DNA from: Rhizopus arrhizus
Lineage: Eukaryota; Mucoromycota; Mucoromycetes; Mucorales; Rhizopodaceae
Assembly: GCA_024220505.1 (NCBI GenBank)
Contig: JAKZZE010000005.1
Location: 1,386,501-1,450,500, forward strand
Direction: 5' to 3'
Length of the DNA: 64,000 nt
The translations under genes were made by a program, and so were the position numbers. The notes under the pieces were generated by a model. The model did no database searches. It was not told where the DNA came from and saw only the letters and a list, made by a program, of their open reading frames with translations. Below, in pieces: positions 1 to 11,776 of the stretch. Within the stretch, counting starts at the first letter, position 1, and each line of letters starts with the position of its first letter.

Positions 1-31
1 CGGGAAATGAAAGTGATCCGTGTAACAATAC

Positions 32-994
32 CATTCTATAAAAGATATTGCGAATATGATCTTCTTTCTTTGTAGCATCAGGAAGACGACCATCAGGAGT
101 ACAGCTCTTTGCATCTAATACATCTTGACGACCTGGTCTCCAAGGAATGGTAGGGCCGCCCTAAGGTTTGCAGAACACGCATGATCAATTTCGCTGTGTA
201 CAACTCTTTTTTTAATTTCTTACCAATTCTTGAACAGCACACACACCAGCTAATGTCCAAAGATCACCGTAACTAATCTCAGGATATTTCTGATGAATTT
301 TTTCCAACAAGTCCCGAGCAATAACTAAACCATTATTAGCTGCATGAATAGATTCAGGTTCAAATCCTATAAGAAAGGACAAGTTCGTAAAGAGAGTTTC
401 AATATATCTTTGTATGAATGTTTACTCATAGTGGCACCATTACTTCCGCCCGTTTTCGTTTCTACATCATAAGTACCAGAAGCATGCCAGGCAAGACGAA
501 CAAGGACTGGACCATAGGAGCCATCATCATAACTATTTATAAATTAAATTCCCATGCTTTAATTTTATTTTATTTTTTTTCCCATGAAAGGTTACGTGAA
601 CTTACTCTGGATTTTCGTCAAGCATTTCAGCGATATCCTTATAAATGGCTTCATAGTCAATTTCCTTCCTCTTTGAAAGTGCAGGAACATGCTTTGTCTT
701 GATGGATTGAGCAGAAGTATAGTAATAACCACCAGCACCACCAAGTGCAGCTAAAGCTGGTCATAATTAACTTTATTATTTTCGGTTGAACACAAACATT
801 CCCTGAAGGTACTTACTCAAGAATAAGAAACGACCTGAGCCCCCTTTCTTTGAGGCACCGGTCGTTGTTGTATATCCTCTTTGATGCATGATAGATGTCC
901 GCATCATATTTGAGCCTAAAGATGAAGTGAGAAGGGATCGTGATACTCCTCGAGAAAAGACGCTTTTTGAAAGAGTAGAGTGAATATGGTTCAT
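32..994 (-). CDS. CCP1: Mitochondrial cytochrome c peroxidase, N-terminal part
   Basis: Haem peroxidase that reduces H2O2 with electrons from cytochrome c in the mitochondrial intermembrane space. Five exons can be read on the minus strand: 994-817, 756-606, 532-426, 366-224 and 160-32, all with GT-AG introns and consistent phases. The N-terminus is Arg/Ser/Thr-rich (a presequence), followed by a Gly/Ala-Tyr stretch ending in YYYTSAQ, which looks like the bipartite membrane-sorting signal of this family. The distal-side motif VRLAWHASG carries the catalytic Arg, Trp and His of class I peroxidases, and GGSNGATM and [13 protein letters not shown] are also family-typical. The reading ends at FYRM followed by a donor at base 31, so the proximal haem-ligand His region lies beyond the left edge. 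The start is the first Met of the presequence. Ascorbate peroxidase is the only close alternative; the presequence and order of motifs favour CCP. Confidence 0.93.
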
Positions 995-1782
995 TGTAAG
1001 AAAAAGATGCTTGAGCGAGAAAAAATAACATTCAAAAATTTCTTTTTTATATCGTTCCTGAAGTTGAAAATCTTAGTAATATGATCATCCAATAATATCA
1101 CTGATTACTAAAGCCAATAAAAGCCCAGTTACTACCAAATATTTCTAATAACGTATGATTATTAATTTCGTTTGGTTTTGTCTCAGAGTGCTTTTGGTTA
1201 TTGTATATTGTTAGAATATGACTGTATATATAGAGAAAGAGAGAGATTATTTATATATGTTATTGTCAAGTCAACAAAAGAGAGCAGATGAGTAAGGTTG
1301 GTAAGGAGGAAGGGGGAAAGAGAGAGAGAGAAAAGAAAAGAAGAGATTAGTAAAATGTTTGCTGTGTCCACTTTTCTTAAAAAAAAAGTAGCTATGGTGG
1401 CTCTCATTGTTCATGATTAATAAACCAAAGCATGAGTTGTACAACATGGAATGCAAGGAAAGTAGTAACACAATGTTAATTCATTATTACTGGTTACTTT
1501 CCCTTTTCAGTTATTAAAATGTATTCATGAGCATTAGTAAATAAGTTAACCTTTAAAAACATGCATCAGTCCCCTTGCTACATATTTTTTAAATGTGCTT
1601 TTATTGAATGAAACTTACTGCTAAAGAAAGAAAGTTTGGTAGTGAAAAAAAGGTCTAAATTTTGTCACCTTAAAAAAATCAGGGGTAGCTGCTTCTTGTC
1701 TCACATTTATAAATCTTTTATAACCACACACTCTCTATCTCTCTTTTTTTTTCCTTTTATTTCTTTCTTGAATAAGTTTTTA
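995..1782. other. Divergent intergenic region (CCP / unrecognised gene)
   Basis: Shared upstream region of two divergent genes. It contains a purine-rich GA tract around 1290-1345 and a pyrimidine-rich stretch just before the rightward start at 1783. No coding or RNA feature was recognised. Confidence 0.6.
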
Positions 1783-3065
1783 ATGATGAATAACCAAAGC
1801 TTGCTTTCCTGTGAACTTGATCAACAAGAGCAAGATATTGCCATAGTGAAAAAGAGAGACTTTTCTTTAGTCACATCTTACACGGACGAAGAAACATCCA
1901 AGAAAAGAGCTAAAAGTAAGATAAATGCTTTCCCTATAATACTTAACTAACAGGATTTTTTTTTTTTTTTTTTTACAAACTAGCCAAAAAGTCACCAAAA
2001 CAACATGAAGTAAGTATACCCAATTTTTATAATGTTGTTAGTGCAGTGTTAAATCAAAGATTATTTAGAGTGAAACACTTGATGTATGGATAAGTGCCAT
2101 TTTATTGGAAAATGAAAATCCAGACACTGCAGTATTCTATATATATTATGGGCCCAAGGACAGTCGCAATTGTTTCAGAAAAACTCTTCTTTTAAAAGGT
2201 CAGGATCATATTGACGTTTTGCTTATGGTAAACTTGTATGCAGTCTCCTTCTTGATTAATTAACTGTAATTTAGGGTGTAGTTTATGTTTTGAAGAAGCA
2301 TGAGAGTGATAGCAATTCTTTAGCTATCCATGTTGGTAGTGGTGATTTATATAAAGGTAATCTACATGCTGTACAAAAGTAAATCAGGTTTACTAAGATT
2401 ATTGTTTATAGATTTAAACCAATGCGAATCTTTAAAAGAAATCAAAGAGTTGGTTAACAAAAGAAAGAATGTTACATTTATAGTAAATATGATTAAAACA
2501 AAAAAGATCAGTGCTAATTTGTATACAAGAATTATGCAACGAGCAAACAATTGAAATCAAACTGGGCATACAAATCTGCTATTAGACAAGCTAGACAGGT
2601 TGCTTTGAAAGGGTAAGTTTATAAATCCAACCTTTTTGAAGCTGATAACTCATTAATAAAATAAGATTGGTTGAGGAAGATGAGTCTACAGTGGGATCAC
2701 TTGATGTTGCAATGATTGAAACCGAGACAAATACTAAAGAAACAATCACGGAAAATGAAACAGGAATGGCAGCAAAAGAGATTACGATCGTAAATGATAT
2801 AGCAGCATCAAAAGTGAAAGGGGAAGAAAAGAAAGAGGAGAAGGAGAAATTAGAAAAAGAAGAGGAAACAATCGATAATTTAGTCATAGAACAAGAGGAC
2901 AACATAGTTGAATCAACTACAGAAGATGATGACGATGTGACAATGAAGAATATACCAAAAGAATCTTTATTACATGATAGTCAACCAATATCTTCAAGCT
3001 GGGCGTTCAACTTTAGTCTTCGTAATGTTGTAGACATTTTGAAGACACCTTTTGGCCGAAAATGA
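1783..3065 (+). CDS. Unrecognised protein, possible degenerate RNase H-like fold with acidic tail
   Basis: A consistent six-intron model can be read: exons about 1783-1915, 1984-2009, 2069-2227, 2275-2356, 2388-2482, 2530-2610 and 2666-3065, with phases agreeing at each junction. The product (about 320 aa) has a basic, polar N-terminus with KKRAK, then a globular middle containing VFYIYYGPKD, LLMGVVYVLKKH and LAIHVGSGDLYKG, then NVTFINYATSKQLKSNWAY. It ends in a long Glu/Lys/Thr-rich acidic tail with SSSWAFNFSLRNVVDILK near the C-terminus. The strand-helix order in the middle recalls an RNase H fold, but I see none of the acidic active-site residues, so activity is not claimed. Without the intron near 2483-2529 the gene would appear frame-shifted. 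Function unknown. Confidence 0.6.
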
Positions 3066-3505
3066 AAATATTCGTCTTTACAAAATGATAATATCTTTTT
3101 TAATACATTTAATAAAAATCTCCGTTTACTCTACTCTGGGACAGGTACAATATGCCGTCACTGCAAAAAAAATTTTTTTTTTGGTTTTGGATATAAAAAT
3201 TAATACCCTTGGTGTTTCCGTTATTTTTCTTTACTATTTTATACATAAAAAGGTAATGTACATAGTTTTCAATATTTGAGGTATATTTTGGTCGTGTCAT
3301 ATTTTATGATGAGATTGATAGAATATAGAGTCAAGCACTGAGAATTACCCTACGAAGGTATATTTGATGCTATCCATATTCGCTGAAAACAATTATACAC
3401 ACCAAAATAATACCTTTAAAGATCATTTTCTTTCATTTATACTCATTCATAATTTTATAGATAATTCAAGTGTCTTGTGTATAATTTTATAATAAACAAT
3501 AACTT
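3066..3505. other. Convergent intergenic region
   Basis: AT-rich spacer between two convergent genes, with A/T homopolymers. It presumably holds both 3' UTRs. Nothing else was recognised. Confidence 0.5.
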
Positions 3506-4559
3506 TTAAAAAGGAACAATTTTGCCTACTTCATTTTCTTTTGCCAACTTTAGAATTAAGCCAGAGATGGCACTATCTTGTACACTGATGCCTACACTTT
3601 TGAACAATGTGATCTTGTCTCTGCTTTGTTCAAACTTTATCTTTTTGTAAGTCACATTTCCAATCTCAAGCCAATCCTCTGATCGAGAAGATTTGATTAA
3701 CTCGCCCGCTTCCTCTGAGCATGCCTCAACAGAGTCAACTGTAATCAATTGGGCTTTCTTGATAGTCTCAGCATCTACTTCATGCATATCCTTTCTATAG
3801 GAACCAACACAATTCAAATGAACACCAGACTTGAGCCATCGACCAAACAAGACGGGATCCGTTGCATTCGTACAAGTACACACAATATCAGCCTGCTTTA
3901 CTTCGTTCTCCAGATCCTCGTTTGCAGAGATTATTTCTTTTTTGGGATAAATAGATCTTAACTCTTGAATAAGCTGATTTTTGCGTTCTTCACCTCTATT
4001 CCAGATGGCAATTCTTTCTATCGTAGGTCGAACAGCAACCATCATATCTATGTGAGAACGTCCCTGAGCACCGGCTCCAAACACAACCAAATTTTTGGCG
4101 CTAGGGTTAGCATAGTAACGTGTTGCCAAGCCCGAACCTATTGAAATATCTAAGTTTTTCTTAAAATCACACTTCTTTTTCAACCCTACCAGCGGCCGTT
4201 CGTATGGCAGTTAAAGCGTCGGCATTCATCACGGCTTCAACAGATCCCTCTTCTTTATCTAAAACCACGATGGTAGCAGGCAAGCCACTCTTGCCTTCCT
4301 TTGTTGGTACACTGACGATCTTTAAAGACGTGGTTTGATCGAGTCGAGAAGGCATAAATAAGGCTTGATGAGAGTCCATGTGAACACTGATACGTTGAGG
4401 TGATTGTGCTTTCAAAGCAAGTTTACTATCTAAATGACCCGCGGTAAACTTTTCAAAAGTCTCTCCCATTAAATCGATCATTTGGTTAAGAACTCCAGCT
4501 TTATTTCTTGATAAAAGTCTGTTTATATTATCACGGGATAAGATGATGATGTTGGACAT
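3506..4559 (-). CDS. Ornithine cyclodeaminase / mu-crystallin family protein
   Basis: NAD(P)-binding protein of the ornithine cyclodeaminase/mu-crystallin superfamily. Members cyclise ornithine to proline, or reduce or deaminate related amino and imino acids; the exact substrate cannot be read from sequence. Two exons, 4559-4190 and 4137-3506, are joined by a short GT-AG intron in the conserved ALTAIRTAAGSGLATR segment, giving 333 aa, the normal family length. The Rossmann motif FGAGAQGRSH is intact, followed by VRPTIERIAIWNR and a central CTCTNATDPV segment typical of the family. The start Met lies 168 bp from the divergent TRIC-like gene. No mitochondrial presequence or signal peptide is evident, so it is probably cytosolic. 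Confidence 0.9.
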
Positions 4560-4727
4560 AACGAAAAAAAAGTTACGGAAAAAAAAGAAAGCACTAAACC
4601 AACTTTATTTATGTCATGCACTTTATGGTCCCACATGGAAAATGATTGGCTGATAGAATGGCTTATACACAATAGTTTTGTCTTTATTTTATCCTTTTTC
4701 TTTTTCTCTTGTTTATATTCATTTATT
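4560..4727. promoter_or_regulatory. Short bidirectional promoter region
   Basis: Only 168 bp separate the start codons of the divergent cyclodeaminase-family and TRIC-like genes, so both promoters must overlap here. A pyrimidine-rich tract immediately precedes the rightward ATG. No individual site can be named. Confidence 0.55.
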
Positions 4728-5664
4728 ATGTCTACTTTAAATGAACAAATAGTTCAGGTCGTGTTTGGTTTAGCTAATTTTGAACTGGACATTCCTTTTA
4801 TTAATTATTCACTGCCAATCTTAAATGTACTCTATGCTATCTTGATCAATTACTCCTATCGTTCTGCCCTGGGAGTCACTCACAGTCAAATAGGATGGTA
4901 TCAAGGTTTACTTGCCACTTTAGTCATGAGAGCAGGTGGTGGATGTACAGTGTCCATATTAAGGGGTGAACCTATTGGTATCTTGAAAAGTAATGAATTT
5001 TGGGTTATTCACTGGTAGAAAAAAAAAAAAAAAAAAAAAAGTTTTTCTTTGTTTTGTATAATCTTATCCCGTATAATTTAGTACAACTTATTTCTTTATG
5101 TTTTCAAACACATATGTCTATCAAATACTTGACGTGCTATTCAATGTGCCAATGATTGAGCACGTATTCACTTTGTCTGATAGTATTCTACGTGCTTTAG
5201 CCATGTGCCAAAGTGGTATTGATGGAGTTACTTCCAATCCTGCCCTAGGTCCTAATAAATACGTTGCGAAAGTTTTATGTGGAACCCTGGCTGGTTGTGG
5301 TGGTGGATTATGGATAGGTATTTAAAAAAGAAGATTTGTATACATAAACACGTGTATTCATTCTATAGACACCTTTCGTTTAACTCACTCCAATTGGAGT
5401 TTCTCTACACCTCGATTACTCCATGCTGCATCCATTGATATGAAAACTTCTTTTACCAGCACCTTATTTTACGTTGCAGCAACCAGTCCAGAATTTTGTC
5501 ATTGGCTTGGTCTTCCTGTTTTGGAACCCAAGGTGGCACAGGCATGGAGCGCTGTCTTGATGTCTTCAGGATTTGCATATAAAAGCTACGTTAAAAGATG
5601 GGAAAGACGAATCAAAGATTTAAAGGAACAAAAAGAAAAGGCCAGTGAGAAAAAATCCGAATGA
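4728..5664 (+). CDS. TRIC-type intracellular cation channel homologue
   Basis: Predicted trimeric intracellular cation channel (TRIC) family membrane protein. Animal members sit in ER/SR membranes and carry counter-ion K+ flux for Ca2+ release. Three exons (4728-5014, 5082-5317, 5369-5664) give 272 aa, near the usual 280-300. Several hydrophobic segments alternate with the family-type motif VMRAGGGCTVSILRGEP and a second glycine-rich segment GTLAGCGGGLWIG, matching the two-repeat architecture. The C-terminus is a charged Lys/Glu coiled tail (from about VKRWERRIKDLK). Intron 1 contains a run of about 22 A residues directly after the donor, unusual for a short fungal intron. The start at 4728 is chosen because residues upstream are low-complexity and no conserved sequence precedes it. 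Confidence 0.75.
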
Positions 5665-5746
5665 ACTTTATGTGAAGATAAATCAAATAAACAAAAACCC
5701 AACCTTTTTATTTATTCATGTTAAAAATTACACAGGAATGGACTTT

Positions 5747-8700
5747 TTATACTTTTAGACTATGACACCTTTGGCAAATCTTCTTGTCCGAGTCTTCTTC
5801 AATACTCCACCAAATAGGTGTATGCTGCACTGAGCAACCGTCTGTAGCACAAACTCGCACAGGCAGACTCGCTAGAGAAGTTGATTTGCTTGGTAATGAT
5901 ATGGTTGTATGCTGGTCCAATGATGGGATTTCAGCTAAAGTCAAGGCTTCTAAAGCGGCTTCTCGCGCATTAGGGACCTTGGGATGACGGTGATGATGAT
6001 TTTTTGATGAATGATGATCATATAAATAGTATGGATGGTATGTAGCCTGACGGAAACGTCTCATGGCTGGGGTCGTGCCTTTTGCAATAAGTTTATAATT
6101 TTTAGCATAGACCATGATGGAGGACTGTTGTAAAAGATGAGTAGATTGTTAGATAAGAGTCAGTGACTTACTTCTTGTGTAGTTGAGGTACGCGTGTTTA
6201 GATCAATCAATTTACGCGTTGTGATATTGTGTGTTGGACACCAAACCTGAGGTACCATCAATCCAGAAGGTGAAGAGGAGTGGAATAAGCCGGCGGGAAT
6301 AATGGGAATCTTGGTTTTTCCTCCTGCAGATGTTGTGGTGGCCGATTGTATTTCAAAGGCAAGCCTGAATTTGTGCTCAATAGCGCATTGAACATGAACT
6401 GTTTTTTTACATTCAGTACAGGCCACACAGGCTCCCTTGATACTATTACAGAGTTGACAAACCGCATCCAATCGTGCACTGTTCACACAGCCAATGTATT
6501 CCACAGGTGATAAGGATTTGGGATGAACAAATTTAATTTCAGGTATAAATGCTGCACATTGAACATGTGCCCAGTAATATCCAGCGGTCTTCTTCAAGGG
6601 TTGCTGTATCTCCTCTGAAGATTTACAGCATAAAATGCATTCGTAGACATAAGATGCTACTGGGTTAATTTTGTTGCTGCATGGATCGCAAATCCACCCT
6701 TCTTTATCCATGCTTTCAATGCCGTAACAATCTATTGTATAAGTCAGTATAAAGCTAGACACACATTTTTGCTGAATGGATAAAGCATACCACTATGAAC
6801 AGACAAACCACAATCATAACATGTATACAGCTTGTCTTCAAGACCAAACTGTAAGCAAACTTTGCATTCTGTAGGTTCAAATTTTAATGGGATCTCAGAC
6901 TTCTAATAGAAAGAAAAAAAAAAGGTTAAAAAACGAATTGAATACAATCATCTCATTCACAACTTACTTCCTCCTTTATCTTTTTTACGATTAATTTCGA
7001 GGATGAATCATTTCTTTTACGTTTTTGTGATTCTAAAGTTTCAACTGTGTTTCCAATCGTGTTGGTAATGTTTGTCATTGTGATGCGACCGTGTGGCGTA
7101 TGAGGGGTGCTGTTACCGATCTGACCCTGTCCGTTGACCTTTCGAGTTAATTCTGATATAGGTTTCGTTTTGGCGTATTTCAACCAATAGATGCCGCAAT
7201 CATCACAAAGAACTTGCTTGAACACTTTTCGCTTTCGATCAATATCTGAGGGTGACCTTCTCCAGATGTCTGACTCATTTGTTAAACAATTCATACATTG
7301 ATATGATCTCTCACTGTAGGTAGCTTTAGGTACGATCGTAGGATCAGATTCTTCGTCACTTTCCACTTCATCTTTAACGACATGATGCGATTTCTTCTTC
7401 TGTGTTAACTTTTTGAACTTTTTCCTATAAAATAGAGTTAAAGGGCTTTCTGTTACATACGTATGCTTTCTTGAAAGGTTACGTTGGTTTGAATATCTTT
7501 GTCCACTCGGAATAGACAGGTTCATATCTATCTGTCTTCTTCCACTGATAAAAGAATCGAACGATGTCTGCCATCGATTTTGTTCCTACACTCTTTTTTG
7601 CATAATTCAGATCATGTCCATGCTCACGGATACTTTGTTCAAAGAGTTCGATCTCTTTCTTTGACCAATCAACGATATGTTCAAAGTCATCTGGACCTAG
7701 CTGAGACATCTTTTCAAAAGCAATGTCTGTGTGATATTGACCCTGTTCCAATTCGTAAAGTGCTCTGTCCATGAGATCTGATGAATGAGATGGAAGTGGT
7801 ATGTTGTTTAATTGTTTGACTTGGTCCATATAATCATCAACTATAAAAAAGTTACTTTACTGCTTATAAAAAAAAAAAGCAAACGGTTTTGATGATTACC
7901 TTGTTCGTCATTCAGAATGCCTGGTCTATAGATACATGTCACCGTATCATCTCCACCTCGAATAGGGGCCATGGATGATCGATCGAACGGTTCATAATTA
8001 TCAGCAGAGCTGATATCAGAAGGGCTTGGTTCAACTTTTTGATATAAGCAAAGTGATTTGTAGATGAACATGGACAATCTTACCTGATCTTTTACTGCTA
8101 CTGAGCCGTTGAACAGATTTTCCTTTTTTGTCATTTTTTTTTGTTTTGCTTTTACTGCTTGAGAGTGAATTGGATTCGCTTACGGGGGATAAGCTTCTAT
8201 TCTTTGTTGCATCCCAGTCAGGAACATTCGCTTGATATTTAGGGCCTATTCTACTCTTTGCTCTTGGATAGATTCGATCATCGATATCTATATATACATA
8301 TTGATGAGTTCAGGCTGTGTTTCTTTTGTTTTTGTTAGGTGGCGTATTACCCAAGATATCACCCATGTTTGTATTGACGCCAAAATATCTAAATGGCCAC
8401 ATGTTTGTCATTTTTATCTCAGAGTCTATACATGAAAAACATTAGATGGCAATCATACGCTTATGGTTGGTGCTTACTCTTGACTTTTTTAGGATTGTTG
8501 ATTTTGATTTTGATAGCAGAGGGCTGACTTACAGAGGCTGGTTGCTGCTGTTGCTGCTCTGGTTGAGCCGTCATGATTTGTGGCTGTGTTTGTGGTTGAG
8601 ATTTAGATATCTGGGACCGGGTAGTACGAGTTTGTCTTTTTTTAGCGTCATTTTTGTCGCTTGTCTTTTGATTGGATGATACTGGACTATCAGGATTTGA

Positions 8701-9523
8701 AGAGCTAGCAAGCACTTCTTGACGTGTACAAAATGCGCACTGCCATGCAAACCCTTTAGATGGTTTACGAGCCAAAGGAGGGTTTAAACAAGTCATATGG
8801 TAACTCTTTTGGCAAGCTGCACACTTTACAGAAGCGGCACTAACAAACGGAAATAGAATATAAATAAATCTACAGACACATGTATCCACAGTTACAATAA
8901 AAATATACCTTGAGCACCACTCTTGACACACACAACAAATCCTTCTGGCCACAGTCAGATCAGATGCCTTTCCCTGCTCCACAACGATAAATTGATAGCG
9001 TTGTTTTAGGGCATCCAATGTGTCCATTGGCACATTTTGCACTGTTTCACATGGCACTACATCGTACACACGTTGAATGTACCTATCATACAATTGATTA
9101 TAATAAAAGTGATCTTGCTGCTTTCTATAGTCGTCTAGCTGGTCCTTTGAAATATAATACTTGTGGGTAACAACGCATTTACCACGAATAGATGAGACGG
9201 GATTAATGTCGGAATGCATCGTGGCTACCAACAGACAGGGATCAGCCGACTTTCTGTTGATGACATCTTTAGGTCGATTGAACCAGGCAATGCGAGCTTG
9301 CAAGCCTTTGCGCTTGTAGGAATTGCAAAACTCCATGATTCTGCCTACATAGTAAGGCTCTCCCAAGTGCTCAGGCGCAAGATAAACGTGATCTACAGAA
9401 CAAAAAAAAAAAAGGTTGAGTTACAGTCAAGAGACTCTTGAATCTCTTACCGTTTATGTGCACAGTAACGCCGTCTGCTAAAGTAGTGCTTGTAATATGA
9501 GGAGCAGATTTAACGTCTGTCAT
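5747..9523 (-). CDS. SNT2: Snt2-type chromatin reader (BAH-PHD-ELM2-SANT-GATA-PHD-ePHD)
   Basis: Large multi-exon nuclear protein with the ordered domains of Snt2, the histone-reading E3-type subunit of the fungal Snt2C/Lid2 complexes that bind H3 tails and recruit Rpd3-type deacetylase. In order: a BAH domain (VYLAPEHLGEPYYVGRI onward); PHD1 with Cys pairs CCVCQEWC and CAACQKSYHMTC; a basic Ser/Lys linker; an ELM2-like segment (RIGPKYQANVPDW, CIYRPGILND); a SANT domain (WSKKEIELFEQSIREHG, FFYQWKKTDRY); a GATA-like finger (CMNCLTNESDIWRR, CDDCGIYWLKY); a PHD/extended PHD block (GWICDPCSNK, CILCCKSSEE, YYWAHVQCAAFIPE, HVQCAIEHKF); and a last CxxC finger (CATDGC, CQRCH) near the C-terminus. The exon with the GATA-like finger is bounded by short introns. 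The start is MTDVKSAPHI at 9523. It is convergent with the TRIC gene, with 82 bp between stops. Exon borders in the linker are less certain. Confidence 0.88.
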
Positions 9524-9952
9524 TTTGAAAGATAGTGAACGGGGTTAAAAAAGGCGCTTCTGGTTACCAGAGAAAGAAAAAAAAAAAAAAGAGAGGAAAA
9601 GACTTGAAGCCCAAAAAAAAGTGTTAAAAAAGGAAATGAAGAGGGTGCGGTAAACTAGTTTGAAACGTTTTTTTTTATATAAAAAGAATACAATTGAACC
9701 CTTTTACTAGGCCTCTTGTTTATTCTATTTGATGATTTATAACTAAAAGGGCAACTGAATCCTATTCAATTGATAGCAAAGATAGATGAATGTGAAGAAA
9801 AATTTCTTTTTATTAAAATGATTATATGAATTGTATAAAGTTATATTACTATGATATGTGTATAATATGTAAAAAAGGGGGAGAAAGAAAGGATTAGTGT
9901 GATGTAGTACATATAATAGAAACAAAAACTATTTGTCTATTACAAGAGGGAC
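9524..9952. other. Intergenic region
   Basis: Upstream region of the Snt2-type gene and 3' flank of the Ytp1-like gene, both on the minus strand. Poly-A/T stretches at about 9581-9595 and 9669-9676. No other feature was recognised. Confidence 0.5.
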
Positions 9953-11721
9953 CTAGTGTTGTCTCTTTGAATCTTCACGTCTTTTTGCCCAAGCCTTGAT
10001 GATCATTAAAGCAGCCACATAACTGAGAGTGATGGAAGTTAAAGCGACAACGACATTCATCAAGAACATAGAATCTACATTATTACGACGTAACCATAAT
10101 AAAGTACCAGAGTTGGATGCCATGAACAGAATAGAACCGGCAATCAATAAGAAAGCGCCAACGAGTTCAGTAGGGGGTCGACTGGGCGTCTTTTCTGAAG
10201 GTGCGTTACGGTAGAGGATGACGTAAGTAGCCAATCGAGAAACAGCAGCCGAAGAGAGTAAAAGGCCCCAGAGCCAGTGAATGTTGCTAGAGTAAGCAGT
10301 GTCCTGGTGATGATTTCCCATGGAGATACCAGTCATGAAGACAGTGAGAGCAGGGAAGGGGTTTAAGGAATAGGTCTGCTTCTTTTCCTCACGCACTTTC
10401 CTTGTGCCTTCCAACAGTCTGCGTAAAGCCTTACTTTCTACAAGGATACCAATCAATCCACACCACCACCACATAAAAGCGAGACTGGCATGTTCAAAGT
10501 CTTTATGAGTCCATTCGGGGTCTTGACCAAAGTGCTCCATCCAGGTGTTTGTGATACCATAAGTGAAGATTAAGCCGGATTCAACCATTTCAAAGCTGAA
10601 ACTTGAGCCATTAGGAACATGATTCCATGCCCATCCTCTTTCAGCAAAGGCACCAAGATATCTACCAAAGGTAATCATACCATAAAAGAAAAAGATACCA
10701 CCTTTAATCAAATGAGCAATACATCCCAAAACTTCCCAAGATCTATCAATGGCATATAAGTAAAAGAGAATCTAGCCTTCTTGTTCACTTTTTACCTGCA
10801 AACACCATGATATACGACGAGACCGCTTAAGGTTTGAGTGAAAATCAAGAGAATAAAAGTTCTTCCCATTATCAGATGATAATAACGACAGACGACGTTT
10901 GTGAACGAATTGTCAGCGAGGGCTACAAATGCAGTTTTTACAAATTTGGGTATAAAAGGTGAAACCGCATTAAATAAACGGATCGTAAACCCAGGGTTTT
11001 CATCTACAGAAGCAAGCGTAGTAGGAGATAAGCAAATTTCCTCCTCCTCATCCTCTTCGTAATCCGTAAGATGATGCTTGTCATGGTCAAATTCATTCAT
11101 CCTCAAGGTTTCTCCACTCGTCTTGCTTCTCGTACTGCTACTGCTACTGGCATGACCATCAGCGGTGGAGGAGGAAGAAGAGTGCATGAGATGAGCACTT
11201 TCCAATTGTTCATAAGTACCCTTGCTACGAGCTACAGCATTGGCAATCTTTCGTACAATACCCACAACCATTTGAATGATGAGCAGTAAGAACATGATCC
11301 AACCAAGCGTATGATGTGAATTCCCTTTGTAGAGATGAGGAGTCGAATGACCATACAATTTAGCGAAAAAGAAACCAAGCATGGCTACAGCAAATGCTAA
11401 TAACTGTGTTGGAACATGAAGCGATGATTTAGCAATACCAAACATAATGCCTGATGACATGATTAATAATGGAAAAAAGAATTGGTTTCGTCACTTTTTA
11501 CCTAAAGGCATCAAGATCCAAAAAGAAAGTACCATCATCGAGACATGAAGATAGAAATAAGCTTTATCTCCAGGATAGAGTGCATAAGACATTGGCTCAT
11601 CTCCTGTAGCATTGAATGCTGGGACTGTTTCATCCATGTCCATACCAGTATGACCATGCTGTGCTAACACATACTGTGAAAAGAACAGTAGTAAAATGCT
11701 CAAGTAGAATAACTTGGTCAT
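9953..11721 (-). CDS. YTP1: Ytp1-like multi-pass membrane protein
   Basis: Integral membrane protein of the fungal Ytp1 family, whose biochemical role is not established; its N-terminal module resembles cytochrome b561-type membrane domains. Three exons (11721-11502, 11450-10796, 10742-9953) join in phase to give 554 aa. A cleavable signal peptide (MTKLFYLSILLLFFSQYVLA) is followed by a His/Met-rich lumenal stretch (QHGHTGMDMDE). Next come helices with spaced histidines (YLHVSMM, HVPTQ, NSHHTLGW) that could be haem or metal ligands. A long charged loop rich in Ser, His and acidic residues precedes the Ytp1 domain, which contains ERGWAWNHVP, NTWMEHFGQ, FEHASLAFMWWWCG and GNHHQDTAYSSNIHWLWG. 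The C-terminus is basic. The two halves are separate exons but clearly one gene. Confidence 0.87.
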
Positions 11722-11744
11722 TGTTGGGTGGAGAGAATTATAAA

Positions 11745-11776
<32 letters not shown>

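Noticed and set aside
2330..2620. Frameshift in the acidic-tailed gene
   Set aside because: An ordinary intron with donor GTAAATATG and acceptor ending ACAAG restores the frame, so no frameshift is needed.
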